Part shown: positions 7,501 through 16,152 of the stretch, piece after piece
Layout: each line of letters opens with the position of its first letter
How positions within the stretch are numbered: the first letter of the stretch is position 1
Source of the DNA: Lewinellaceae bacterium
GTDB taxonomy: Bacteria > Bacteroidota > Bacteroidia > Chitinophagales > Saprospiraceae
Reading direction: 5' to 3'
Assembly: GCA_020636215.1 (NCBI GenBank)
Contig: JACJYG010000009.1
Coordinates: 186,001-250,000 of the forward strand
DNA: 64,000 nucleotides
Program-made: the position numbers and the translations under genes
Notes under the pieces: model-generated
Database searches by the model: none
The model's input: only the letters and a program-made list of their open reading frames with translations
What the model was told of the DNA's origin: nothing

Positions 7501-10298
7501 TTGTCATCCACACAGAGTGAAACCATGACGTCCCCACTTTCGGTAGCAACCTGCCCACCCTGCGTTTCCGAGAATTCCAGAGACACAAAGTTATCTGATA
7601 GGGCATAACAACTGTCCGCCAGGACTACCTGCGAAGCCGTATCCCCAAGCATCGCCGTCAGGTTGCCATTATAGGCCAATCCCCAAATTCTGAACGTTCC
7701 GCCGCCAAGGCTGTCCGGAAGCAGGATGTCGGCAGTCAGTACCTCCAAAATGACATTATTGGAATCTGTCAATACATAGGCGAAATTGTCGCCACTTGCA
7801 CTGCTGCTATCTAGACGGATTGTATCCGAAAGGCTTGCACCGAGGCAAAGGGTAACTGCCGTTTCTCCGGATTCAGTAGAAACACTGCCACCTGCGACCG
7901 ATTCCAGTTCGACGGTGACAAAATTCGCGGATAAAGCAAAACAAGCATCTGATAAGGCAGTGGCCGCAGCATCGTCGCCTATTTGTGCGGTGAGGCTACC
8001 AGTATACGCCAGGCCCCAAACACGGAAAATACCGCTGCTGCCGCCAAAGTCAATTTCATCCCCGGCAGGCAGGCTCTGAATGACATTATTCGTATCGGTT
8101 ACCACGTAAGTATAAGCGGTATTGCCAACGCCGGAGCTATCAAAACGGACGACATCCGCTATTCCATCGCTGCTGCAGAAGTATAAGTTCGTTTGCCCCG
8201 ATTCTGTAGCGACCGTTCCTCCTTCCGGCTGTTCCTTATAGATGGTGACAAAGTTATCGGAAAGATCAAAACAACCATCAGCAAGGCTAACTACGGAAGC
8301 TGTATCACCAACCATTGCGGTCAGGTTGCCAATATAGGCCAGCCCCCATACCCGGCAGACGCCAACCGCCGCGCTGTCGAAATCTATTTCGTCTGTGTTT
8401 GGAACTGAAAGGATCACATTATTCGTATCGGTTACCACGTAAGTATACAGGCTATTGCCTACGCCGGCGCTATCGAAGCGCAACAGGTCAGGGATGCTGT
8501 CTCCCGGGCAAACGTAGGCAACATCTGCGCCGTTTTCTGTAGTTACTGTGCCCGCGTTAGGCAATTCCTTGTATACCGTGATAAAATTATCCGATAAGGC
8601 AAAACAAGCATCCGACAAGCTTGCCGCAGAAGCCGTATCGCCTGCCATGGCTGTCAAATTGCCGCTGTAAGCCAGCCCCCAGACCCGGCAGGCGCCGGAG
8701 CCCAGGCTATCAAAGTCGGCGCTGTCTGTTCCAGGCAACGCCAGGATGACATTGTTTTCATCTGTAATAATATAAGCATAGGCACTGCCGCTGGCTCCGG
8801 TGCTGTCGAACTGCACAATGTCCGGCAAGTTGTCGCCCGGGCAGGTAAAAGCTTGTTGTTCCCCATCCTCCGTACTGACTGTGCCGCCAATGGGTTGGAT
8901 ATGGAAGACTGTGAGGTAATTAGCGGACAACCCAAAACAATCATCAGATAGGGTAGCGGTGGAAGCGGTATCACCCACCGTGGCGGTAAGCGAACCGTTG
9001 TAGCCCAATCCCCAAATCCGGTAAATACCTGGGGTTAAACTATCAAAAACCACAAAGTTAGTATCCGGAAGCGCCAGGATGACATTACTGGTATCGGTGA
9101 GCAGAAATTGGAAGGAATTGCCCACGACGCCGTTCGTGTCGAACCGAACGGTATCGGCTAACATATCTGCAGGGCAGGTATACACTTCGATGGCGCCATT
9201 CTCATCGGTGACCATACCGCCGCTGGCGCCGTTCTTGTTCACGGTTACATAGTTGTCCGATAACGCAAAGCATCCGTCCGAAAGGCTGACAATAGATGCG
9301 GTATCACCGGGAACCGCGGTCAAAGCACCCGTATAGGCCAGCCCCCATACCCTGCAAATAGAGGAGCCCAGGGAATCGAACTCCAGTTCATCGGAATCGC
9401 TAAGTAGCAATATGACGTTATTGGTATCGGTGACAACATAAACAAAAGCACTGTTGCCCACATCTGAACTGTCAAAGCGGATCAGCGTTGTGGCGCCTCC
9501 TCCGGCGCAGAGGAAGACGTCTGATGCACCATCCTCCGTACTGACCATTCCGCCACGAGGTTCCTCCCGGTAGATGGTGACAAAGTTTTCGGAAAGCGCA
9601 TAACAGCCATCAGCCAGACTGGCGGCGCCGGCATTATCGCCAACCATTGCGGTAAGCGTTCCAAGGTAGGATAACCCCCAAACTCTTGAAATGCCAGTAC
9701 TGTCATTTTCAAAATCGTAGCTATCGCCATTGAGAATGGCTGTGATCACATTGTTCTCATCGGTGACGAGATAAACAAAAGTGGCATTACCGGCTGCATC
9801 TGTGCTGTCAAAACGTACGACATCCGCCAGCCCGTCACCCGGACAGGTGTAGGCTTCGGTTTCGCCGTCTTCCGTACTGACCGTCCCACCTGCCAATGCA
9901 TCGCCAGTTACGGAGATGGAATTAGCGGTCAGGGCGTAACACCCGCCAGCCAGTGGCGTGCCGAATGGGTCGCCAACTTGTGCTGTAATCGGCCCGGCAA
10001 AGTTGAAACCGTAAACGGTAAAGTTGCTCCCGGCCAGGTTGGCGAAATCAATAGAGCCTTTTACTCCGATATATACGATTACATTGTTCTCGTCCACGAC
10101 GAGATAGCCAATCGGGAGAGCGTGGAGATTAGTTGTGAAATTGACGACTGAACCTTGTGCGTCCTGGCAAAGGTCGACCGCATTGGGGCCGTTGGGCCCA
10201 ATTAGGGTGACACCGTTGAAACAGGGGAACTGGGCGTAAAGAGCCCCCCAGGAAATCAAAAAGATTAAAAGGGAGAGGATAGGGTGCTTGAGTTTCAT
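4587..10298 (-). CDS. Giant secreted repeat protein with T9SS sorting domain
   Basis: A 1903-residue protein. Residues 1-23 form a signal peptide (MKLKHPILSLLIFLISWGAL...). One divergent N-terminal unit (to ~136) is followed by fifteen tandem units of about 111 residues (137-1802) and a C-terminal sorting region (last ~90 residues, VKLWPVPAAQTLAV ... YMLRCYTGSS) of the type A T9SS kind. Each unit reads roughly GG-VSTEDGE, CPGDGLAD-VRFDS, Y-VTDTNNVIL, RVWGLAYTG-LTAM-GDTAS, LSDGCF-LSDNFVTV. Two cysteines per unit are nearly invariant and may pair; the last unit lacks the first one. No catalytic motif is visible, so a fibrous adhesin or surface layer role is likely but not shown. It is transcribed towards the sigma factor pair, ending 70 bases from it. 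Units differ in DNA sequence, so the array is old or diversified. Confidence 0.92.
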   Translation of the reverse strand: MKLKHPILSLLIFLISWGALYAQFPCFNGVTLIGPNGPNAVDLCQDAQGSVVNFTTNLHALPIGYLVVDENNVIVYIGVKGSIDFANLAGSNFTVYGFNFAGPITAQVGDPFGTPLAGGCYALTANSISVTGDALAGGTVSTEDGETEAYTCPGDGLADVVRFDSTDAAGNATFVYLVTDENNVITAILNGDSYDFENDSTGISRVWGLSYLGTLTAMVGDNAGAASLADGCYALSENFVTIYREEPRGGMVSTEDGASDVFLCAGGGATTLIRFDSSDVGNSAFVYVVTDTNNVILLLSDSDELEFDSLGSSICRVWGLAYTGALTAVPGDTASIVSLSDGCFALSDNYVTVNKNGASGGMVTDENGAIEVYTCPADMLADTVRFDTNGVVGNSFQFLLTDTSNVILALPDTNFVVFDSLTPGIYRIWGLGYNGSLTATVGDTASTATLSDDCFGLSANYLTVFHIQPIGGTVSTEDGEQQAFTCPGDNLPDIVQFDSTGASGSAYAYIITDENNVILALPGTDSADFDSLGSGACRVWGLAYSGNLTAMAGDTASAASLSDACFALSDNFITVYKELPNAGTVTTENGADVAYVCPGDSIPDLLRFDSAGVGNSLYTYVVTDTNNVILSVPNTDEIDFDSAAVGVCRVWGLAYIGNLTAMVGDTASVVSLADGCFDLSDNFVTIYKEQPEGGTVATESGQTNLYFCSSDGIADVVRFDSSGVGNTAYTYVVTDTNNVIQSLPAGDEIDFGGSSGIFRVWGLAYTGSLTAQIGDDAAATALSDACFALSANFVTVELESVAGGSVSTESGETAVTLCLGASLSDTIRLDSSSASGDNFAYVLTDSNNVILEVLTADILLPDSLGGGTFRIWGLAYNGNLTAMLGDTASQVVLADSCYALSDNFVSLEFSETQGGQVATESGDVMVSLCVDDNQPDTLTLDSTGITTGSYIYVVTDTNNVILDIVDGDQYDFDSTGLGIVRVWGLAYTGNLAAMVGDTASLVMLSDGCYSLSENFVTVNLEGVEGGTVQTEDGETEVFLCPGNGIADVVRFDSLNTGAGTFTYLITGEDNVIVAILSADSFDFEASGAGTSRVWGLVYNGNLLAMVGDNAATSTLADGCYALSGNFISVFHEQPMGGTVSTTSGASEAYTCPGDGLADIVSFSASGASNSLYAYVVTDTNNVILEVLTGNSADFEDDSTGISRVWGIAYTGMLTAMAGDDAASATLSDDCFALSGNFVTIFREAPNGGTISTESGQDTVSVCVSDGLPDLVRLDSAGVSNSLYAYLVTDTNNVIRQILSSDFINFEGTGGGAARIWGLAYTGSLTAMAGDTASTVALSDACFDLSDNFITVIKEQTIGGRVRSEEGEVFVYLCPGDGLADTVRFDSIGVLGDAFTYLITDTNNVILSIPTVDFEDFEDDSIGVSLVWGLSYNGVLTAMVGDTLSVASLSDGCFGLSTNFLTIYRDIPDGGTVSTADSSTVINACTSSNLADIIRFDSIGVVNSLFAYVVTDTNNVILYPPSADLSGFNGAGLGTIRVWGMAYTGTITATIGDTASVAILSDECYDLSDNFITVNQEEVAGGLIRTTDQETVTYVCPGDGNPDVLYFENYGVIGANYALLLTDTSNIVIGTNGGTDPTNFEGLGAGITRVWGLAYSGDLLAMPGDTANLVALASGCYGLSENFVTVNQDVPNGGRVSTEDGDTLVVVTPADGFTDWVHFDSTDVSNSRFVYLLTDTNNIIVAILNEDVYNFENSGTAPNRVWGLAYTGALTAMVGDTASLASLSDDCFDLSDNYVAIVKEQAPGSNPSTFSIPENTPEELGVKLWPVPAAQTLAVSIYQPKMGRSESGRLEVMDQAGRIILSRSLEVETGSQQLELDVAALQPGFYMLRCYTGSSIKTVRFLKQ
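4893..9890 (-). repeat. Fifteen tandem ~333-bp coding repeats
   Basis: These encode fifteen consecutive ~111-residue units of the giant T9SS protein. The core words TDTNNVIL, VWGLAYTG and GDTAS recur once per unit in fixed order. Only small length changes are seen between units (110-112 residues). Confidence 0.92.
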
Positions 10299-10541
10299 TA
10301 GATCGATTTTTGGTTAAAAAAGAGCAGAAGGTGAATAACGTATTTAACTGAAGGCAAAGGCGCTACACCAGCCTACAGATATAAAATACGAATCTGTAAA
10401 TTTAACCGGGGTGAAGTTCAGACAGGAGAATCTTGAGGTATTATGCTCGCCAATACCTATTTTAATAAGCTCAAAAATAGCATAAATTCAAATATAAACA
10501 ATTATTAACTACTATAAAAATGAAGAACAGGGTAGGGGAGG

Positions 10542-11828
10542 CTAGCCCAATATCGACGCTTTTGCCTCTGTGTTTTGAACAGATGGCTGGACTTCATAAA
10601 CAACAAAAAATACGGACACTAGTGCTGAAAGCAGAAAATAAGCGGCTACAGCCCAGCTTCCTCCCGGTAAAATAGTTTGGAGCAAAAACCAATCGCCTTG
10701 CAGGTAGATAAACACAAGCCCGAGGATGGATTTTAGCGTTTCTACCCACCAGGCATGAGGGTTCTTATCCATCAACATGGAATAACTAAAAATGGACAAT
10801 ACCAGAAATCCGCCATAAACCAAGGCCCCGGGAAATCCGATGGCGCCCAACCTATTGAAAAGGTACATCATAGAAGCAAAGGTGAACGCAAATTGTATCC
10901 AGGACCACCATTGCAACGCTGAAGACAATTTTGGGTCATACTTGTCGAAATGATAAACGTCCTTGATTCCGAAAACCGGATAATTTTCCGCAACATCAGA
11001 AGGCCTCCACCCGGTAGGCATAAACCAAATTTTAAACTTCGCAGCCCAGGACCGGGTGCGCCAGGCGTCCTGAATGAGCAACCAGAGATGTTGGAAGTTG
11101 ATAATGACCGGGTTCCAGGTACGTACCGGGCGTGTTACGCCATACACCGGCGGTACATCGTCCAGTTCTTCCTGGAAGGTGCCGAATAATTTGTCCCAAA
11201 AGATAAATATTTGAGACAGGTTTTTGTCCAGGTATTCCGGGTTGATGGCATGATGTACCCGGTGATGAGAAGGCGTGACGATGATCTTTTCGAGAAAGCC
11301 CATTTTTCCGATCAGGCGGGTGTGGTACCAATATTGGGCAAATAAATGGAGCGGTGCTACTACCTCAACCACTTCGGCCGGCACGCCCAGGAATGCAATT
11401 GGGATCAGAAAAAAAACCGTGATCGATACGAACCCGGAAATGGATTGGCGCAGGGCACAGCCCAGGTTATACTCCTCGCTGCTGTGGTGTACGATATGCC
11501 GATTCCAGAAGTAATTGACTTCATGAGAGAGGCGATGTACCCAATAGCCGGCGAAATCCAGCCCGATAAAAGCCAGTATGTAAACCAGCCAGGTGGCTCG
11601 GATCTCGAATATTGCAAGGTGCTCTACAAACCATCCATAGGAAACAATAACCAGCGTGAGCCCTAAAACATCTTTTATGGTGTTCGTCAGCCCAGAACTC
11701 AGGCTTGATAAGGTATCCATGCTCCGGATGACCCTGGCGCCCTTCAGGCGGGCAATTACTGCTTCTAATACTAATAGCGAAACAAAAAAGGGTATGGCGT
11801 AATTCAATACACTTGCATAGGCTTCCAT
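10542..11828 (-). CDS. Sterol desaturase / fatty acid hydroxylase family membrane protein
   Basis: A 428-residue integral membrane protein with several hydrophobic helices at both ends. The di-iron histidine boxes of the fatty acid hydroxylase superfamily are present: HRLSHEVNYFWNRHIVHH near residue 118, then TPSHHRVHHAINPEYLD near 205. The histidine set is complete, so an active oxygen-dependent hydroxylase or desaturase is expected. With extra C-terminal helices it resembles the alkylglycerol-monooxygenase/TMEM195-like branch; the lipid substrate cannot be told from sequence. It points in the same direction as the giant gene at 4587-10298, from which 243 AT-rich bases separate it, and is divergent from the HmuY-like gene at 11948. 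Confidence 0.9.
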   Translation of the reverse strand: MEAYASVLNYAIPFFVSLLVLEAVIARLKGARVIRSMDTLSSLSSGLTNTIKDVLGLTLVIVSYGWFVEHLAIFEIRATWLVYILAFIGLDFAGYWVHRLSHEVNYFWNRHIVHHSSEEYNLGCALRQSISGFVSITVFFLIPIAFLGVPAEVVEVVAPLHLFAQYWYHTRLIGKMGFLEKIIVTPSHHRVHHAINPEYLDKNLSQIFIFWDKLFGTFQEELDDVPPVYGVTRPVRTWNPVIINFQHLWLLIQDAWRTRSWAAKFKIWFMPTGWRPSDVAENYPVFGIKDVYHFDKYDPKLSSALQWWSWIQFAFTFASMMYLFNRLGAIGFPGALVYGGFLVLSIFSYSMLMDKNPHAWWVETLKSILGLVFIYLQGDWFLLQTILPGGSWAVAAYFLLSALVSVFFVVYEVQPSVQNTEAKASILG

Positions 11829-11917
11829 CTCACTTTCTTTTTTGCCTGTAATTTAATAATTTACAACAATTACTTAAAGATGACAGGTGGCATCCCTTTA
11901 TATCTTATGCCTGTTCT

Positions 11918-11925
11918 TAATTTTG
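11918..11925 (+). promoter_or_regulatory. -7 box (TAATTTTG) of the HmuY-like gene
   Basis: Exact match to the Bacteroidota TAnnTTTG element, 22 bases before the ATG at 11948. No clear TTTG-type -33 element is visible. Confidence 0.5.
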
Positions 11926-11947
11926 TACATCACTAAACTTAAGCGTT

Positions 11948-13207
11948 ATGAGCAATAGATTTTTACTACCCGCATTACTACTGCTATCAAATTACGGCCT
12001 TGCCCAAACGGTGAGTGGGACCTATGGGCCCAGCTATATCATACAGGGGTTCTATAACTTCCAGGGGGATGAAATGACGAATGCCCTCAATACAGATTGG
12101 GATATTGCATTTTCCACCGCCGGTTCCCAGGATGCAGGAATCCATGTCAATGAAGCAGTAGAGTCCATGGGCAATGAATTGGAATTGTACCAAGCACCTA
12201 CCAATGATTTCAACGATGTGATCAGCCCCGGGAATCTGGACACCCGCCTGTACAACGATGAGGTAAGTTGGAATTATGGCGCCTTTAATGGATGGGTTGA
12301 CCCTACTGACCCGGATGACTACGGTTGGGGTTTCTACAGCCAATCAGAGGATGCTATTATCGGAGATAAGGTTTTTGTGCTAAAATTCCGGAACGGCACC
12401 TATAAGAAGATCCAGATACTATCCCTTTCACAAGGTGTTTATACCTTCAAATACGCCAACCTCGATGGCTCTAACGAAGTTACACATACAATTAACAAAG
12501 CAGATCAGGGTGATATCACCTTTTTTTCGTTCTCTGGAACAGGTGGTGTGGTAGATTTTATCCCCGAACAATGGGACTTGTGGTTTACCCGCTATAGCAG
12601 TCCCCTTGACGATGGGTCACCAAATCCTGTCAATTACGAAGTCACGGGCGTGCTGTCTGGTTACGGTGTGGAAGTGGCCGAAGCCAAAGGCATAGACCCC
12701 CAAACCGTTACCTTTGAAGCATATGAAGATTCTCTGCACTCGGAACTGGGTGCGATCGGCTATGGGTGGAAGGAGATCAACATAAATACTTTCCAATGGA
12801 CGATCTTCAGTGACCTTGCTTATTTTGTCAAAACTGCTTCAGGGGATGTATGGAAAGTAATTTTTACCAGTTTTTCAGGCTCTAGCAGCGGCGATTTTGC
12901 CTTTACCCGGGAGTTCGTGGGGAATTTCAGTGCAATCGAAGAACAGAGCGTATTCACTGGCATGGAGGCCTATCCTAATCCGATAACGGATGAAGCTACC
13001 ATTGCCTTTTCTTTGAAACAGGCAGGTATCGTGCGCCTGGTGCTGTACAATACAATGGGCCAGGTAACCTGGAGCCGACAGGTGGAAGCTAATGCAGGCT
13101 TTAACGTCCAGATACTGCCCGATTTGAATATCCCTTCGGGAACCTATGCGCTTTCCTTGCAATTCCAGAACGGCGATACGATTTCAAGAATGGTTGCCAT
13201 CCATTAA
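11948..13207 (+). CDS. HmuY-like secreted protein with T9SS sorting domain
   Basis: A 419-residue exported protein. A signal peptide ends near residue 19 (LLLLSNYGLAQ). The middle resembles the HmuY family: NALNTDWDIAFSTAG, GDKVFVLKFRNGTYKKIQIL, TFKYANLDGS and PEQWDLWFTRYSS. HmuY proteins are haem-binding beta-rich proteins of Bacteroidota, but the haem-ligand histidines cannot be judged here. The last ~80 residues (MEAYPNPITDEATIAFSLK ... SGTYALSLQF) are a T9SS type A sorting domain, so the product should be displayed on or released from the cell surface. No TonB-dependent HmuR-type receptor is adjacent, so a haem role is uncertain. A hairpin follows at 13260-13291. Confidence 0.83.
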   Translation: MSNRFLLPALLLLSNYGLAQTVSGTYGPSYIIQGFYNFQGDEMTNALNTDWDIAFSTAGSQDAGIHVNEAVESMGNELELYQAPTNDFNDVISPGNLDTRLYNDEVSWNYGAFNGWVDPTDPDDYGWGFYSQSEDAIIGDKVFVLKFRNGTYKKIQILSLSQGVYTFKYANLDGSNEVTHTINKADQGDITFFSFSGTGGVVDFIPEQWDLWFTRYSSPLDDGSPNPVNYEVTGVLSGYGVEVAEAKGIDPQTVTFEAYEDSLHSELGAIGYGWKEININTFQWTIFSDLAYFVKTASGDVWKVIFTSFSGSSSGDFAFTREFVGNFSAIEEQSVFTGMEAYPNPITDEATIAFSLKQAGIVRLVLYNTMGQVTWSRQVEANAGFNVQILPDLNIPSGTYALSLQFQNGDTISRMVAIH

Positions 13208-13775
13208 AAGCCTTGGTAGGCTAGGAGCCGTTATCAGCGAAGTTAAAAGGTAATGTGCAAATCCTCGCAGGTTCTGATTCCTGCGAGGATTCTTATTACC
13301 GTTTTCATGCCTCATGTCAATTAAAACAAAATGTGTTTAAAACACTATTTGTTTTTTTAATTATGTTAAACAGAGCAAGGTGGAAGTATGATTGGGCAAC
13401 AATTTTCTTCGAACATTTCCATACATTTATTCTGAATGCCGGATGAGCGACAAGGTATGGGCAACTTTATTCCTGTCTTGTTCATAATTAGAAATCAAGA
13501 GCGACTCAAGGCTGGCATGACCAGAGATATCCCAAAATGACTGACATCGGGCTGCCTCCTCAGCAGGCAAAATGATCCTGCTTCATTGAGCTCTGGTAAA
13601 AGTTATCCCGGGCCGGCTCTGTAACTTTTCGCCTGTTTTTTAGCCTATAATTTATATTATGTTAAATAAATGAATTCCGGCTCAAATTGTCACAGGGACA
13701 CTTGAATAAAGCCTTCCCTCCTCCTTCATAGAAATTTTTAATTATCAGAAACGTTATTTAGCTAAAGTACTTATT
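13208..13775. other. Intergenic stretch, 568 bases
   Basis: It holds the hairpin at 13260-13291 and a weaker 8-pair inverted repeat (13598-13605 with 13622-13629) followed by T-rich sequence. I see no convincing gene: the 63-codon frame at 13255-13446 runs through the terminator and has no recognisable feature. AT-rich sequence before 13776 should hold the promoter of the glucosaminidase gene. Confidence 0.6.
13260..13291 (+). terminator. Terminator-like hairpin after the HmuY-like gene
   Basis: Perfect 11-pair stem (13260-13270 with 13281-13291) with a 10-base loop, 53 bases past the stop codon. The T tract is short (TTCTTATT), so termination may be partial. Confidence 0.65.
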
Positions 13776-14894
13776 ATGCTCCCTAACCGGCATTCTTTCA
13801 CTCTGGTGTTTTTGTTTACGATTTCCCTAAGTTACGGGCAAACCAACGCAGCCCACCTGTCGTACATCAATCAATACAAAGACATCGCAATTCAGGAAAT
13901 GGCCCGCACTGGTATTCCTGCCAGCATTACCCTGGCACAAGGTATACTGGAATCGAATGCAGGCCAAAGTGAATTGGCGGTTCAGGCCAATAACCATTTC
14001 GGGATCAAGTGTGGCGCCGACTGGAGCGGTGCAGCCTATTTTAAAAAAGATGATGACTATGATCCGTCGGGATATCTGCAGGAGTCTTGTTTCCGCTCCT
14101 ACCCTACTGCTGAGGGCAGTTTTTTAGACCATTCCAGCTTTATCGTTTCTCCCGAAAAAGCGTATCGTTATGGCTTTTTGTTAAAACTCGACCCTACCGA
14201 CTACAAGGGCTGGTCTTATGGGTTGCAGCAGGCAGGGTACGCTACCAACAATTTGTACGCGACCCTGCTGATCAGCCTGATTGATCGCTATGAACTTTTT
14301 CAATATGACTTGCCGGCCTCTGCCCCGGCGGATACCCTTTCTATTACCTCTCCGGCAACTATTCCTCCGCTGATCAGCACTACCAACAACGTACCGTTTA
14401 CGCTTGCTTCGGGCTACGAAACAGCCAAGGATATTGCCTACCGGACCAAAATACCTTTGGGCGACCTCCTGATATACAATGAGGACTTGCCCACCAGTTT
14501 CCTCTTACCGGCCGGACAAAAAGTATTTCTGGCGGCAAAACGGAACGCCTTTAGAGGGCCGGTGGATACCCATGTAGTCCAGCCTTCGGAATCCATGTAT
14601 GACATTGCCCAACGCTACGGTATTCAGCTCGATAAACTATTGGCGCGCAACCGAATGGAGCCTGGTGATCAGCCCGCTCCAAATGAAACGATCAAACTAC
14701 GCGGATGGAAAGCCAAGGAACCCCCTGCCCTTCAGCCAGAAGTTAGCCAGGGCGTCAATTTTCATACCGTTGCTAAAGGGGACACTTTATGGAGTATCGC
14801 TCAGCGTTACCATACGACTGTAGAGGCCGTCAAACGGTTGAACAACCTCAATAGTAATGTAATAAAAATAGGGATGGAATTGCAGGTTCGATGA
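13776..14894 (+). CDS. Exported glucosaminidase (FlgJ/GH73-like) with two LysM domains
   Basis: A 372-residue peptidoglycan hydrolase. A signal peptide (FTLVFLFTISLSYGQ) covers about residues 8-22. The catalytic domain (about 25-175) has the typical IPASITLAQGILESNAGQSE, with the expected Glu, and ANNHFGIKC. Two LysM peptidoglycan-binding domains follow: one degenerate (HVVQPSESMYDIAQRYGIQL, about 268-310) and one canonical (HTVAKGDTLWSIAQRYHTTV, about 328-372). It cuts glycan strands between N-acetylglucosamine and N-acetylmuramic acid, probably in cell-wall remodelling. The gene is convergent with the phospholipase D-like gene, with ten bases between them. Confidence 0.93.
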   Translation: MLPNRHSFTLVFLFTISLSYGQTNAAHLSYINQYKDIAIQEMARTGIPASITLAQGILESNAGQSELAVQANNHFGIKCGADWSGAAYFKKDDDYDPSGYLQESCFRSYPTAEGSFLDHSSFIVSPEKAYRYGFLLKLDPTDYKGWSYGLQQAGYATNNLYATLLISLIDRYELFQYDLPASAPADTLSITSPATIPPLISTTNNVPFTLASGYETAKDIAYRTKIPLGDLLIYNEDLPTSFLLPAGQKVFLAAKRNAFRGPVDTHVVQPSESMYDIAQRYGIQLDKLLARNRMEPGDQPAPNETIKLRGWKAKEPPALQPEVSQGVNFHTVAKGDTLWSIAQRYHTTVEAVKRLNNLNSNVIKIGMELQVR

Positions 14895-14904
14895 ACCCCG
14901 TCCG

Positions 14905-16101
14905 TCAAACTGATTCCCCTCTCCCCTCCTCCGTAAAGGAATGAAGAAGGCGAATGGATTGGAGAATGCCGAAGTAGAAAACCTTTCTTTTCAATCGGGT
15001 TAGCCAGGAAGTATTCAAATAATCATCCGGGGACACTTCCTGGCAATCCTGCTTGATGATATCATCCAAACGTTGCCTGAATACCTTCGCAACATCCTCA
15101 TCAAAAATTTCCAGGTTCAGTTCCACGCTCAGGAGCTCACTGAGGTCGTTCAGGTTAAAAGACCCAATAGTACACCAACGGTCGTCTGCAACTGCCACTT
15201 TGGCATGTAGAACTGTTGGTTGATACTCAAATACCTTTACCCCGCATTTTAATAGTTTAGGGTACAAATATTTTACAGCAGTTCCATAGAATAAGACATC
15301 CGTGTAGCCGGGCAGGATCAGGCGGGTATCAACTCCTCTTGAAGCGGCTTTACAAAGGAGTCTGATCATCTTTCTTTTCGGAAGAAAATAACTGGAAGCC
15401 AGCGTCAGCGATTGCCGGGCATTACTCAATGCGCGGTTATACCCCCTTCGGACTTCCCGCCTACCCTGGAAAACATCATTTAAGCGAATTTCCACTTTTT
15501 GCCGGCCCAGTTGTTCTTTTTCCAATAACTTCTTTATTGGAATTTTGGGATAGGGCTTCCTCGCCAGAATACTAACTGCCAGTTCGTGTAATGGTTTACA
15601 GATATCACCCTCCACGAAAACAGCAAAATCTAGCCAGGGGCGCGCTGTGGCGTCACCCCGGTAGCGATCCGCAATATTCAATCCTCCAACGAGAGCCTTC
15701 CTCTGATCAAAAACAGCTAGTTTGTGATGAAGCCGCCGCCCAGTCCGGAAAGGAATAGAAAATTTCACCGGAGAAAAAATGCGCAGTTTGGCCCCGCCCT
15801 CCTCCAATTCTCTTCGAAAACGCTTTGGGAGGTTCATGCTTCCGATGCCGTCCAGGACAATATTGACGGATACTCCTTTCTTACATGCATTCAAAAGTGC
15901 ATGTTGTACTTCCCTGCCCGTAGTGTCGTTATTGAAAATGTAGTACTGAAGATGGATAACGTCCCTACTTCCTTCAATTAGCCGAAGCAGGCGCTGGAAA
16001 AACCCCTCCCCTCCCTGAATAACTTCAATGCTTTGAAAATTGTCATTTTGAACTTGAGAAGTTTTGGGCATACCAGCAATTTTTCTATACACTGCGAACA
16101 T
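14905..16101 (-). CDS. Phospholipase D-like / cardiolipin synthase family protein
   Basis: A 398-residue protein with two HKD catalytic motifs, HHKLAVFDQRKALVGGLN near residue 125 and HAKVAVADDRWCTIGSFN near 300. This is the paired arrangement of cardiolipin synthases and related phosphatidyltransferases. The N-terminus lacks the membrane helices of E. coli ClsA and resembles the shorter ClsB-type enzymes. The start may instead be the Met of MPKTSQ, ten residues on. Likely role: joining phosphatidyl groups in cardiolipin formation, though nuclease members of the superfamily share the motif. Confidence 0.88.
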   Translation of the reverse strand: MFAVYRKIAGMPKTSQVQNDNFQSIEVIQGGEGFFQRLLRLIEGSRDVIHLQYYIFNNDTTGREVQHALLNACKKGVSVNIVLDGIGSMNLPKRFRRELEEGGAKLRIFSPVKFSIPFRTGRRLHHKLAVFDQRKALVGGLNIADRYRGDATARPWLDFAVFVEGDICKPLHELAVSILARKPYPKIPIKKLLEKEQLGRQKVEIRLNDVFQGRREVRRGYNRALSNARQSLTLASSYFLPKRKMIRLLCKAASRGVDTRLILPGYTDVLFYGTAVKYLYPKLLKCGVKVFEYQPTVLHAKVAVADDRWCTIGSFNLNDLSELLSVELNLEIFDEDVAKVFRQRLDDIIKQDCQEVSPDDYLNTSWLTRLKRKVFYFGILQSIRLLHSFTEEGRGESV

Positions 16102-16152
16102 AGAAATACTTTTCGAAAGCGTAAAGTATTATCTACTCTTGGCATGCCGGGC

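Noticed and set aside
4893..9890. Regular repeats considered as a CRISPR array
   Set aside because: The period is about 333 bases, the units are coding and diverged, and no cas genes are nearby.
13255..13446. 63-codon frame after the HmuY-like gene
   Set aside because: It runs through the terminator hairpin and encodes no recognisable feature.
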